Of a DNA stretch of 61,063 bases, positions 24,872-39,800 are shown piece by piece. Made by a program: the position numbers and the translations under genes. This stretch comes from a virus. A model generated the notes under the pieces. It was not told where the DNA came from, made no database searches, and saw nothing but the letters and a program-made list of their open reading frames with translations. How positions within the stretch are numbered: the first letter of the stretch is position 1; each line of letters starts with the position of its first letter. Location: positions 1-61,063 of the IMG/VR virus record IMGVR_UViG_3300027749_000119. One strand, given 5' to 3'.

Positions 24872-27800
24872 TGGCAACAAATATCAATGGTAAAAAAGGT
24901 CTTAGCGCAAATTTATTGCCAAGTTTTTATCAAACTCCTGCAAACAAGAAATTCTTACAAAGCACTATAGATCAATTATTTCAACCTGGTACGCTTACAA
25001 AAATTAAAGGTTATATTGGTAGAGAAAATGCAAAAGCAAGTACTGGTAATGATGTTTATCTTAAATCTGCAAATCAGATTAGACAAAACTATCAGTTAGA
25101 ACCGGGACTTGTAATTAAAGATTCATCGGATAATATTGCATTTTTTAAAGACTATATTGATTATATAAATCAAATTAGTATTTTTGGCGGCAATACTTCT
25201 AATCATGCAAGATTAAACAAACAAGAATTTTACAGCTGGGACCCCCATATTGATTGGGATAAATTTGTTAATTTTCAAAATTATTACTGGTTGCCTTACG
25301 GTCCTGACACAATTACAATTTACGGTCCTCAGAATGTTATTAGTACAACATATACTGTTAAGTTACAAACAGAAGGATCCAACAATCAATATGTTTTTAC
25401 ACCAGACGGTTCAACTCCTAATCCTGACTTAATACTCTATAGGGGTAAAACATACAAATTTGATATTGACAGTCCTGGCAATCCATTTAGTTTTAAAACA
25501 ACTAGAAGTACTGGATCTTTAAATCGCTATCAGCGTTTAAATGCTGTGGACAATTATGCAGTTGAATCTGGAACTATTACAATTTCTATACCAGAAGATG
25601 CTCCAAGCATTTTATATTATCAAAGCGAAACTGATATAACATCCGGTGGCGTGATTCAAATATTATCAATAGATGAAAATACAAATATTGATGTTACTTT
25701 AGAAATTCTAGGTAAAAAATCAGTTACATTAAGCGATGGCACTTTATTAAGTAACGGCATGAAAATTGCATTTGGTGGCAACGTACAACCGGCAAGTTAT
25801 GCTGTAGATCAATATTATGTTGAAGGTGTTGGTAAATCTATTATACTAGTTCCAGCATCTGTATTAGAAGTTATCAGTCCATGGTCGGTGGATGAATCAA
25901 TACCTTTTGATTCAACTCCTTTTGATAAAGCACCATGGGAAGATGCCACAAGTTATGCTAGCGAAGTAGATTATATAACAATTAATCGCTCTAGTCGAGA
26001 TCACAACCCTTGGAGTCGATATAACAGATGGTTCCATAAAGATGTTATTACCGCAAGTGCATTGTACAATAACACTACTGTTGGCTTAGATCAAACTCTT
26101 CGTGCTGTTCGTCCTATTATTGAATTTGAAGCAGATATTCGATTGTTTAATTTTGGTACAACCGCAATTTTTGACATTGACATCTTTGATGATACTACTG
26201 GTAATACTGCATTGAATAAACATGCATTGCCTGTTTTTACAGCCATCGAAGGCACAACAAGTTACCAAGCACCTACAGGCAATCCGTCGGTTTCTATACC
26301 ATTATCGGATGGTATGCTAGTTTTATTTACAGGCGACCCTGATCCGTTAGTGCAAAATAAAATTTATCGAGTAGAATATATTGATGTAAAACATGTTGCA
26401 CCTACTGATAATTCACCGTCGGGCAGTAAACAACTTCACTTGGTTGAAATTGCATCACCTGAGTTAAATCAAGTAGTGTTAGTTAGACAAGGAAAATATC
26501 AAAGTCAGATGTTTTGGTTTAACGGTAGTTCTTGGATACAAGCACAACAGAAATTAAAAGTAAATCAACCACCGTTATTTGATATTGTTGATGATAGTGG
26601 AACAAGTTTTGGAGATGAGTCTGTTTACACAGGAACTACATTTAAAGGTTCTAAGATTTTTTCTTATAAAATAGGAACAGGACAAACAGACTCTAAATTA
26701 GGATTCCCATTAAGTTATCAAAATGTGAATAACATTGGGGATATTGTTTTTAACTTTGACCTTGCAAATGATGCTTTTGAATATAAAAAAGAATTAGGAT
26801 TAATATCGCAAAACATAAATGTTGGATACTTGTCTTCTTTAAACTACGGCGGCAATACAATTTATAAAAATGGCTGGCAAACCTGTACTACTGAAAATGT
26901 TCAAGCAGCTGTTAGAATTTATAAAAATTCCGGATTAACTAAATCTTTTCAGTTAGATATATTTGATAATCATAATAAATTAGAAGATTTAGTAGTCAAA
27001 GTATATGTTAATGGCCATCGACTATCTAGCTCTAATTGGAATTTAGTTAATTCAACTCCTTACAAACGAATTGTTTTAACTACACCTATTAGTTTAACAG
27101 ATGTTCTTACTGTAAGAGCATTTTCTTCTCAGCCTATTAATGCTAACGGATACTACGAGGTTCCGCTTAATTTACAAAATAATCCGTTAAACGATAATAT
27201 GCTTAACTTTACACTAGGTGAAGTTATTGATCACGTTGGAACTATTGTAGACAATTTGCCAGGATTTACAGGAGTTTTTCCAGGCAATAGTACATTAAGA
27301 GATTTAGGAAATATAACTCGTTATGGAACACGATTTGTCCAACATAGCGGCCCACTAAGTCTAGGCATATATCATGTTACATCAGAAACTAATAACATTA
27401 TAAAAGCAATTCAACAATCTCGAGATGATTATAATAATTTTAAACGAGTTTTTATTGATACAGCTAGTAACTTAGGAAAAGATGGCGACCCTATAACTAT
27501 AACAAATTTAGTTTTAGAAAAAATAAATGCAAACAAACCAAATACTGCTCCATATTATTTTAGTGATATGGTGCCCTACGGTGCATGCATAGTTTCTGAT
27601 CTTTCAGTAGTAGATTATCGAATTAAAAAATACCCTTTAAGCACAGTTTTCACTTTAGACAAATTAAGTAACAAAGCAGTTGGTGTATATTTAAATGGTA
27701 CACAATTGATAAATGAACAAGATTATTCGTTTAGTAATCAAAGTTTTGTTATTATTGCTGATCGGGTTAATCTTAAAAATGGCGACACTATTACTACCTA

Positions 27801-30800
27801 CGAGTACGATAGTACCGACGGATGCTTTGTACCAGCAACTCCTACTAAGCTAGGAATGTATCCATCATTTATTCCACAGATTTATACCGATACAACATTA
27901 GTTAATCCCCAAACAGTAATTCAAGGACACGATGGCAGTATTGTTTTAGCATACGGCGATTATCGAGATGATTTGTTGCTAGAGTTAGAAAAAAGAATTT
28001 TTAATAACATTAAAGTAAAATACAATACTGATATCTTTGATATATCTGACGTTATTCCTAGTTATAACAGAAATACAGATTATACATTATCTGAATTTAA
28101 TCAAGTATTAGCTCCTAATTTTTACAAATGGACTAACTTAATAGGAAAAGATTTAACTACTCCTTTAAATTATGACCGAGCAAATTCATTTACGTATAAT
28201 TACTCGTTAAACTATGCGCCCGATGCTTCTACTAGTCTTCCAGGTTACTGGAGAGGAGTTTATAGATATTTGTTAGATACCGATCGTCCTAATATCTGTC
28301 CGTGGGAAATGCTTGGATTTACTATCGAACCTAGTTGGTGGCAAGATGTTTACGGACCAGCACCTTATACTAGCAATAATTTACCATTATGGCAAGATAT
28401 TGCAAACGGCACAATTCGTATACCAAATCAATCGGCAATGTATTCTAAAAAATATGCAAAGCCTTTTATATTAAATCACATACCGGTTGATGATTCTGGA
28501 AATCTTATTAGTCCGTTAGATTCGGGAATTGCCGGAGGTTCGTTAAATCCAAACATAGATAATAACTTTGTGTTCGGAGACGGCAGTCCAGTTGAAACAG
28601 CGTGGTCAAGAAGTAGTCACTATCCGTTTAGTGTTTTAATTTCTAGTATTTTATTATTTCCTGCAAAAACGTTCGGAATTTTGTTAGACAGATCTCGCAT
28701 TAAACGAAACCTTGCAGGCCAATTAATATATACCGCAACTGGTTTACGTATAACACCTGCAGATATTATTTTGCCAAGTATATATTCAAGTAAGTCTAGG
28801 GAACAAACAGCTGGACTTATAAATTATTCGGTTGATTTAATATTCAATTATATTTTTAGTAATAATCTTGCAAATTATAATTCTTATCAATCTGATTTAA
28901 GATCAATGTTACCTCAGTTAAGTTATCGCATGGGTGCGTTTTCTAATCAAGGTCAATTTAATTTGTTATTAGAATCTAAAACACCAACCAGTTCTGGTAA
29001 TGTTTTTGTCCCAACCGATGACTATAAGATATTTCTAAATAAATCCAGTAGTATAAAAAAATTAAACTATAGTGGTGTTATTATCACAAAGCTATCTACA
29101 GGTTTTGAAATTAAAGGTTATAGTATAACACAACCTTATTTTAATTATTATAGCCCTAACAATGTTGGAGTTACAATAAATGTAGGTGGTATATCTGAAA
29201 ACTATTCAACATGGACCGCAGGTCAACAATATGCAACCGGTCATGTAGTAAAATCTGATAATGTTTACTATAGAACAACAGTTACACATGTTTCATCTAA
29301 CACATTTAATTCAGATTATTTTGTTGCATTGCCTGACTTGCCAATGTCGGGCGGGGTATCGGCCAAATTAAAAAATTCATGGGATCGATCATCTGTTAAT
29401 GTTGCACCGTACGGAACTTTAATTACAAAACTACAAGATGTTGTTGATTTCTTATTAGGATACGGAGAATATTTAAAAGATCAAGGATTCTTATTTGATG
29501 ACTTTAATAGAAATCTTTCAGCAGTTGCTAACTGGGAAACTAGTGCAAAAGAATTTATGTTCTGGTCAACTCAAACTTGGAGTACTGAACAAGATAAATG
29601 GAGTGATTGGTCTGCATCGCAACCTTATACATACGGCACAATTGTAAGATACGATGGCGACTACTATAGCGCATTATTCAATATTGCGCCTGCAACTACT
29701 TTTGATTATACAAAATGGTCAATATTACCAGGTTTGAGTAATGTTGGTAGTAGTGTAATTAGTTTAAGTCCTAGCGCAAATGGTATAACTTTTGTCACTG
29801 ACTTGGCTGTAGTGGATAGCATTACTAGTAATTTTAATCCTTATGAAATTTTTAAAGTTGACGGAACCCCCTTTGAAATAGCTCATATAGATAGTTACCG
29901 ACAAGAGAACACTGTAACTTATAGTCCTCGTACCACAGATGGAATTTTTGGTGCAAGTTTTTACCTAGTTCAAAACGAACATATTATTGTTGTAAACAAT
30001 AAAACAATATTTAACGATATAATTTACAGTCCTGCTAGTGGATATAGACAGGAACGATTAAAAGTTTCCGGATATGTTACTACTGATTGGTACGGCGGCC
30101 TTGACATACCAGGGTTCATATTTGACTCAGCAGCAATAAAATTATGGGAACCTTATCAAGACTATTCAATTGGTGATATTGTTAACCATCAAGGATACTA
30201 TTATAGTGCTCCTAAGCTATTAGGAGGAACTGCAGTATTTTCAGCAAGCGACTGGACCTTATTACCTAAAAAGCCATCAAGCCAGATTTTACCAAATTGG
30301 ACAAACGTTGCAACTCAATTTACAGATTTTTATAATCTTGAAGTTGATAGTTTTAATACTGACCAACAATCGATGGCTCATCATTTGATCGGCTATCAAA
30401 AACGCCAGTATCTTGATAATATTATTCAAGATGATGTAAGCGAATTTAAATTCTATCAAGGAATGATTCGAGAAAAGGGAACACAAAATGTCCTTAACAA
30501 ATTATTTGATGTGTTAAGTTCTGATAATCTTGAAAGTTTGGTATTTTATGAAGAGTGGGCGATTCGTGTCGGACAATATGGTGCTGCAAATGCATTTGAA
30601 AATGTTGAATTTATTTTAAATCAAGAAGATTATAATAGAAATAATCCGCAAGCTACTCTGTTAGTAGAACAATTTAACTCATCGGTTAGTACATTTGTTA
30701 ATCAACAACCAGCTAACTCTGTATACTTAAAACCGTTAGGATATAATTCTAATCCGTTTCCGCTTAAAGAAAGTAACAATTCTTTCTTAAGAAGTGCCGG

Positions 30801-33800
30801 ACATGTAAATTTGCTAGATGTTAAATTAGGGATACGAGATCTTAGTCAGCTAGTATCTCAGTCGGTTGCTTCGATTAAAACAGGAATTAACTATAAAATA
30901 TTAGTTCCTGGCGCAACTAACTTTACACAAATAGGATCATCTAATAACGATCCTGGTACAATTTTTAATGCTACTTCTGTAGGAACAGGAGACGGTACAG
31001 TATCGGTTGATGTTACACAGTTTACAGAAGGTGATTACATTTGGTGTTCATTTGATGATACTGTTGTGTCAAACACTTGGAATGTCTACAGATTTACCGA
31101 TATAGGCTTGCGAGTAACTAATGCAACTTATTCTAATAATACTCTTTCTATAACTTGCAAACATCTAGTGAATCTTAAAGTTGGGTCGTATGTTGGTATT
31201 GTTTTAGAATTACCAAACTCGCAAAAAATAAAAGGGCTTGATGGATTTTTCCAAGTAGCTAGTGTTAGTTTAAATTCGTTTACGGTTTCTGCTAAAATTG
31301 CAGGTTTCCCTGCACACTTTACGCACTTGCAACAACTTGTTATATTTGGTCTATTAACACAACGATCTACCAACATTGATTTAATAGATAATATTTTACC
31401 AAAAAATCTGCGTCAGGGGGATTTATTATGGACAGACAATGATGCTTCGGGCAAGTGGGCTGTATGGACCTATAAACCGGCATTTTCTAAAAATACAATC
31501 AAACCAAAAACTCGCCCGAGCAATTTAAAATTTGGAAAAACTACTGCGATAAATCAGCTTGGAACTATTTCTGCGGTTGGAACAGCAACAGGTAGTGTTA
31601 GCATATATGATAGAATTAGCAAAGGACTTGGTTGGATAAGTCGACAATACATACAAGCACCGTTTACTGCACATTCTGATGTTAATGAACTTAGTACACT
31701 TGCTACAGTACTAGCAATATCCCCATCGGGCGAATGGTTCTTATCAGGATCTCCAGCCGCTGGAAATATTGCTACAGCTTATGTTGGGGAATATGTTTCT
31801 TCTAATGCATACAATATTGGAGATATAGTAAAGTATATTGACACTTATTACGAAGCAATAGTATTAACACCTGCTCATCAAACTCCGTCAACTAAATCGT
31901 TATATTGGAAATCTATACTATACATTCCAGTTAGTAATCAATCAGATAATTCAGAATTATCTACACAAGGTGCTGTATCTTTATACAAAAAAGATATCAA
32001 TAATACCTATACATTAGTAGATACTGTTATTAGTCCAATGCCGGCCAATAATGAACAATTTGGCCAATCAATTGTACTTAATGATAATGTACTATGGATA
32101 AGTGCTCCAGGTGCAAATGATTCTCAAGGCGCAATTTATAAATTTATTAATACTGATACTGTACAGGCAAGCACATTTTATGATGCGGTTGGAAGTTCTG
32201 GTGTAACAATGCATGTAACTAGTACAGCTGGTATATCAGCAGGACAACTTGTTCGAGGAGTTGGATTTGCAAGTGGACAAGCAGTTAAATCGGTATTATC
32301 TAAATTATTTTTTGCTTCTATTCCAGGAGTTCCAAATTATATTCGTGATACACAAAATAATAATGTAAATTTAAATTTTATATCACAAGCAACAGTTGTT
32401 ACCGGTAACGGTATTTTACCAGGCACACAAGTAGTAAAATCAGGAGTAGATATATCTGGAAAATACTATGTGTTAGTTAGTTCAGAAAGAGATATCTTAC
32501 AAACTGTGACAACAGTCACATTTACAAATTCAATAATCTCGGCAGAATTTACAATTGATAATATACAAAGCGATGCAACTATATTATTATCTAGTAAACC
32601 AGATCAAACGCCTGAGGGTAATTTGCAATTCATTGTTACTAATTGGAAATATGATTTAACAGGAACGATTTCTGGCCAACAAGTCAACTCTAATTTTGGA
32701 AGTGTGCTTTCATTTAGTAAAGACGGTTCTACCCTGTTAGTTTCTTCCATAGAAACTAGAATAATTAGCCCTTCAGAAACAATAATGATTGGTGTAGTCT
32801 ATGTCTATAAAAATAACGAAAATACTTATAGTTTAATTCAAACACTAGAAGGAACAGACAGTAGTTTTGGTCAAAGTACCTCAATATCAACTAATGGAGA
32901 ATTTATTTCCATTACTGATAGTACATATCCGGATAACGTAAGTCGTCATGGACGAGTTAGTATCTATTCATTGAACACTGAAACTAATCAGTATGAAAAT
33001 CCTCAGTATATTACTGACCACTATTCTGATATAGGTAGTAATTTTGGCAATTTGGCAGCATTTATGAATAACTATGATACATTAGTTGTCTATAGCGAAA
33101 ATGCTGCCGGCCCACAAATAACTTCGTTTGATAGCGGAACAGTAACCTTTGATAAAGCATCAACTAAAATTATTTCATCTATTATTGGTAGCGGAAGAAT
33201 TGATGTTTATGACAGATACAATAACAATTGGGTGTTCGGCGAGTCGTTAGCTAATCCTGATGAAAATCTTGATGCGTTTGGAGCAGGATTTTCTGTAGGC
33301 AACAATAGTATATTTGCTGGCGCACCGTTGTTTACCCCAACTGATTCTGACGGAAACTTAATTACTGATTCAGAAAATACCGGAGTATTGTATTCTTACA
33401 CAAAAACTGAAAATGTATATAGTTGGACACGAAAAGATATTCAATCTAAAATAGTTGATGTTGAAAAACTTAAAAAATCTTTTTTATATAATAAATCTAC
33501 AGATCAACTTGTAACTTATCTAGATGTAATAGATCCTATACAAGGTAAAATTGCAGGACCAGCCGATGAAGAATTGAAATATAAAACTTTTTATGATCCT
33601 GCAGTTTATTCGCACAGTGACGGCACAGTATCGGTTACAGTTAGTACACAAACATACTGGTCAAAAAATCAATTAGGTCAACTATGGTGGGATTTAAGAT
33701 CTGCAAAATTCATTGATCCTTATTTTAATAATATTCTTTACAAGTCTAATACTTGGAATAATCTTGCACCCGGCGCAACTATTGATATTTACGAATGGAT

Positions 33801-36800
33801 TACTTCTTCGGTGTTGCCCGAGTCATGGGATGCTCAAGCCGATACTCCTGCAGGAATTGCGTTAGGTATTAGCGGTACAAGTTTATATGGTAATAAAGTT
33901 TATAGTGTACGTCAACGATACAATAATATAACTAAAAAATTTACTAATGTTTATTATTTCTGGGTTAAGAATAGACGATTGACGCCGGCTATTACAGGCC
34001 GCCGTATTTCGGCGCTATCAGTTTCAAATTTGATATCGTCTCCAATTTCTGAAGGATACACATATCTTTCATTGATTGGTGGAGATTCGTTTGCATTATC
34101 AAATTCTTACAAATACCTAGAAGGAAATAATACAGTATTGTCAGTAGAATACTGGACAACTGATAGCATACACAGAAATATCCATAGTCAGTGGAAATTA
34201 ATTAGCTCCGATAGTATTGTAGATTTACCTCATACTATTGAGCAAAAATGGATTGACAGTCTTTGCGGATCTGATATTGCCGGAAGAGTTGTTCCTGATA
34301 CAGAATTACCTCCTAAACTAAGATACGGTATTGAAAATCGTCCACGTCAAAGTATGTTTGTAAATCGTATTGAAACTTTAAAAGAATTTGTTGAACTAAC
34401 TAATATTTCTTTATTAAAGCATCAAATAACTAAGACACGGGATATTAGCAAACTAGAAGAGTATGATATTCATCCTACAGTAATACACGGATTGTATGAT
34501 AGCACTCTGGACACCGAAGCAGAACTATCATATACAAATGCAAATTTATTCCAGAGACCAAGTTTATCTCCAATTATAGTAGACGGTAAAATTACTGGAA
34601 TTATGATTATAAATTCAGGCAAGGGGTATTTAAATCCGCCATACATTCAGATATCTGGATCAGGCGAAGGCGCCATTGTAAGATCGGTAATTGATTCTTC
34701 TGGTAGAATTATATCAGCAACTGTAGAGTCTTCAGGCTATGGATACGATGATAATACAACTTGCTCTGTAAGGGATTACTGTGTATTAGTTCTTAGCGAT
34801 ATTTCAGCAAATGGTGTGTGGAGTATATATTCTTACGATCCTACATATATTGATAATACAACAAGATCAGTAGTTGGCATATGGTCCCGAACACAGACAC
34901 AAAGTTACGATGTTAAAAATTATTGGACTTATGCCGACTGGTACGGATCATACACAGATACTTCTGGGAAAGTATTATTCACCGCTAGTCAGTATACCGC
35001 AGCGGATTTTAGTGTTGCAACCTATGCAGATTTAAATTCTATAGCAACAAAAATTGGTCAACTTGTTAAAGTATTAACTGTTAATACTGGTGGTTGGGAA
35101 TTATTATACAAGTATGCTGATTCTTCTAGTATTGATTGGACACAAAGCTATAGTTTAGTTGGTATACAAAATGGTACATTGCAATTAAATTCTAACTTGT
35201 ACGAAACTAGTTCAACTACTGTAGGCTATGATTCTGGTATATATGATAATACTGGATTTGATATTAAAGCAGCAACTGAATTAAGAAGAATTTTAAATAC
35301 TTTAAAAAATAATATTTTTATTAACGAGTTAAAGAGTTCTTATTTAGAATTATTTTTCAGCAGCATACATTATGCGCATAGTGAACAACTGTATCTTGAT
35401 TGGATCTTTAAAACAAGTTTTGTTCGTGCCACACACAATGTAGGAGATCTAGGACAACCTGTTTATTATCCTGTGGATAATTTAAGTAATTTCCAAGATT
35501 ATATTTCTGAAGTTAAACCTTATAAAACAAAAGTTCGAGAATATATTAGCAATTACACATCAACTGATATTTCTGAATCTGCTGTTACAGATTTTGACTT
35601 GCCTCCAGTATTTTCTAATAATGCATTAGTTCCAGTAGAAACTCAGGTGGCAAATGAAGTATTAAAATTTAATTCTTCAGTTATAAACACATATCCTTGG
35701 AAATTCTGGGCTGATACAGTTGGTTACTCTGTAACAGAACTAAAAATAGTTGACGGCGGTTCCGGTTATGTTACTTTACCAGAAGTAGTAATATCTAGTA
35801 ATAGTGGCGCAGGAGCAACAGCCAAAGCATTTTTTACTAACGGGGTAATTAATAGAATATTATTATTAACACAAGGTAGTGGCTATTTAACTGCTCCTGT
35901 TGTTAGTTTAGTGGGCGGCCAATCAACCGGCGGTGTAGCAGCTAGGATTGTAGCTATCATCGGTAACGGATTAGCTAGAACTAATTCAGTAAACATAAAA
36001 TTTGATAGACTAACATATACAAATTACGTTAATACATTGGATGTTACCGAAACATTTACTGGAACAGGTAGCAAACTACAATATTCTTTAAAATGGGCAC
36101 CCAATGTACATGTTGGAAAGTCTTCAGTTTATATAGACAATAATATTGTTCTGCGAGAATTATATACTTTAAATATTGTTTCAAAAGTAGTAGGCGGATA
36201 TACCCAATACTCTGGTACAATAACTTTTGAAACAGCGCCTACAACACTAGCATCTATTGTTGTAAATTACAAAAAAGATATATCGTTATTAAATGCTATA
36301 GATAGGATTGAATTTTTCTATGATCCAGCAGCTGGCGAAATAGGCAAAGAGTTTAATCAACTAATGCTAGGCATCGATTACGGCGGAACAATTGTCGGTA
36401 ATCTTGGATTCAACACTAGCAAGGGTTGGAATGATGTACCGTATGCTGTAAATGCATGGGATGTATTTGATCCAACATTTAATGATTATATTATTACTGT
36501 TGGTGCAAATACACATAGTTTCAAACTACCTTATACTCCAAAGATAGGAACTGAAATTAATGTTTATTATTCTCAAAATTCAACAACAACAACTCCGTCA
36601 GACGGTGTGTCGTTAAATTATAATTTTAATTTACTAATTAACCAACCAGTAGTATCAGTTGTTACTAATGTTTATTCAATAAGTTCAGTAGGTATAACTG
36701 CTTCTACAGCATTGGCAACTGTAAATGGAATTACTTCGCAATATGCAATATCTACTAATTTACAATCGGTTCTTACTTCAGTGTTTGGCGCCGTGGGACA

Positions 36801-39800
36801 AGGTGTAGTTGAGTTTGATCATGTATCAAATATAGTAGTAGGACAATTTGTGTCTGGCGCTGGTGTAGCAACTAATACCAAAGTAACATATATTTCAAAT
36901 AAATTTGTTACATTGTCTACAAATCTTTCAGAAAATGCATCGGGCAACTACAACTTTTTTACTTTAGGAACATCTTTAACCTTAACCAGCACTACAAATA
37001 TTGATGCAGGGTTAAGTGTTATTGGTTTAGGATTTACAACGCAAACTGTAAGTAAAAAACTTAATTCTACTACAATTATATTATCAAGTCCTCCTGATTT
37101 AATTCCAAAAGTTGGAGAAGTAATAGAATTTACTAATAATAGTGCAGGATCTAAAATTATAAAAGTATCTTCTGTTGCAAATTTAAAGATAGGAGATGGC
37201 TGTGATATATCTACACATCAACTTGGTGTATTTGGATACAACACAAAAATAGTTAGCATAGATGTTATAAACTCTTCAGTAACATTAAATCAAATATTAT
37301 TTGTTAATCTAGCAAATAATACAAGTTTAACATTTACTAGAATATTATCTCAACCTGTTGACGCTATTACATATGCAAACGGAACAGCAACATTAACAGA
37401 GGTTGTTCCAGTAGGCAGTGATATTTGCATATATGGAAAAATAGACCCAATTAGAATAGATGATCCTGCCTTTGGAACAAGTCAGCAAGCTAATCCGGAT
37501 GCTAAAATACCTTCAATAATTATTGGAACAACACAACAACCATTATTAACGAGATATCCATTAGTAACTGGTTCTTTTGCATATGTCATAACACTTCCTT
37601 TAGATTTTACAGTAAACAAAGGAGATGAATTTATTTTCCGCCAAAGTACAAGTGACGGATCAATTATTCCTTCAGATTACGATAGTGATATTGTTGGCGG
37701 CGACATGGCTTATTCATCGGCGCAGGGATTACTGGCAGATGATATAGTTGTAGATGGTGACGGATTTACTACGCCAACATCAAGTCCAGCACCAGAAGAA
37801 GTTGTTCCGGGACAAGTTGTTGATACCTTATCAATTAAAGTTTTTGACAAACCAACTGCTGGCAATGCTAATATACAAGTTAGTAATTATGTTGCAACTG
37901 GTTCTCAGGCAATTTTTGAATTACCTAAGATTTTTAGTAATTCTCAATCTATTATAGTTAAACTTGACGGAGTAATACAAACAGTTACTACTGATTATAT
38001 TATCAATTATGCAACACGATCTGTTACGTTTAATGCAACTCCGTCTGCAAAAGCAATTGTAAGTATCTTTACTATTGGTTTATCTGGGACTAACATTTTA
38101 GATATAGAATATTTTGTTGGTGATGGCACTACAACTGAATTTGTTACTAGAGCACCGTGGTTATCTGATGTTTATTCTTTGATATACGTTAACGGTTTAC
38201 TAGCTGATTATGTGTTATTTAAAACTGATAGCACTTATGATCTAGCAAATGCTACTGGAATCAGATTTGCTGTTGCTCCAGCTACCGGTGCAACAATTAA
38301 TTATATTATTGTTTCAGGTAATCAACAAACATTTTCTGTGACAACTACAGAAAGAATTGCAACTAATGGAAGTAACACATATACATTGAATACTATCATA
38401 GGAAATTCATTTCCAAATGAATCGAATGTTATTGTTCGCGTTGATCAAAATATTTTGAGAGCTCCTAATGTTAGTTATTTTACTATTAAATCTAATAAAT
38501 TAACTTATTCTATTAATACTGATAAAATTCTTCCACAAAGTGTAAGTTTGCAAGATATAATTGTTTATGTTGATAACTTTACTTTGATATATGGTAAAGA
38601 CTATACAGTTGATCTTACTGGTATATCGATTAAAATTACTAAAGAAACATATAAAGCATATACAGGAAAACAATTAGTTATCAGTATACAATATAATCAA
38701 GGATACATGTATAACCCTGCTACTAATCAAATAGTCTTTGCAAATTCTTATGATAGTTCACATGTAGTTGAAGTGATTTCATCATTCCGTCACGATAGTT
38801 TAGATATACAAAGAACTGAAATAACAGCAAGAACAATTGAAAATATTACACCTGAGTCTTTGGTATATTACGAATACTTGTCCACACTTGGCGGTACAAT
38901 AATATTAGATAGACCAGTAATAAATGAAAATTATATCTGGGTAATCAAGTCACGTGACGATACTAGAACCTTGTTAACACCAGGTGTTGACTACATTCTA
39001 CACGATAATCTTACAGAAATTCAATTGACTTCAACATTTGGTGTAAATGATTCAGTCGAATTAATAACTTTTGGTAGTAACATACTTAAATCTGGTATTG
39101 CATATATGCAATTTAAAGATATGTTAAATCGAACAGTGTATAAACGATTAAGTTTGAAGAAACAAACTACATTGGCAAGTGACTTATTGTGGAATTCTAC
39201 ACAAATTGTATTAACTGATGCAAGCGAATTCCAATCACCTAACCAGTCAAGTAATGTACCAGGCGTTATTGAAATTCGAGGAGAGCGTATCGAGTATTTT
39301 AGTAAGGTTGGAAATATACTCAGTAACATACGCAGGGGAACATTGGGTACTGGAATTACTAGAATAAACAAAGCTGGTACATTTGTACAAGACATTGGCA
39401 ACGCAGAAACTATTCCTTATAAGGATTCGGTAAGTACAACAACGTTTGCAGCTAACGGTACTAATATTGTACCGCTGGGATTCACTCCATCAAGTGTAAA
39501 TGAAATTGAAGTATTTGTCGGCGGCATTCGATTGAAGAAAGCACCTTATGAATTGTTTAATGTAAATTTAGGACCATATAGTAACAAGGATACTATTGTA
39601 AAGTTTGATGCAGAATTTACAGTTGACGGTCAGAGCAATCTGGTAACATTAACAAACGGCACACCTGAAACTGGAACTAGGGTCACAGTCATTAAAACTA
39701 CAGGAATTTCTTGGGACGGAAAAACCAGTGTAATGTCAGATACTAGCAAGATTGCTGAATTTATTAAATCAGAGCCAGGTATTTGGTATTCAGAATACAA

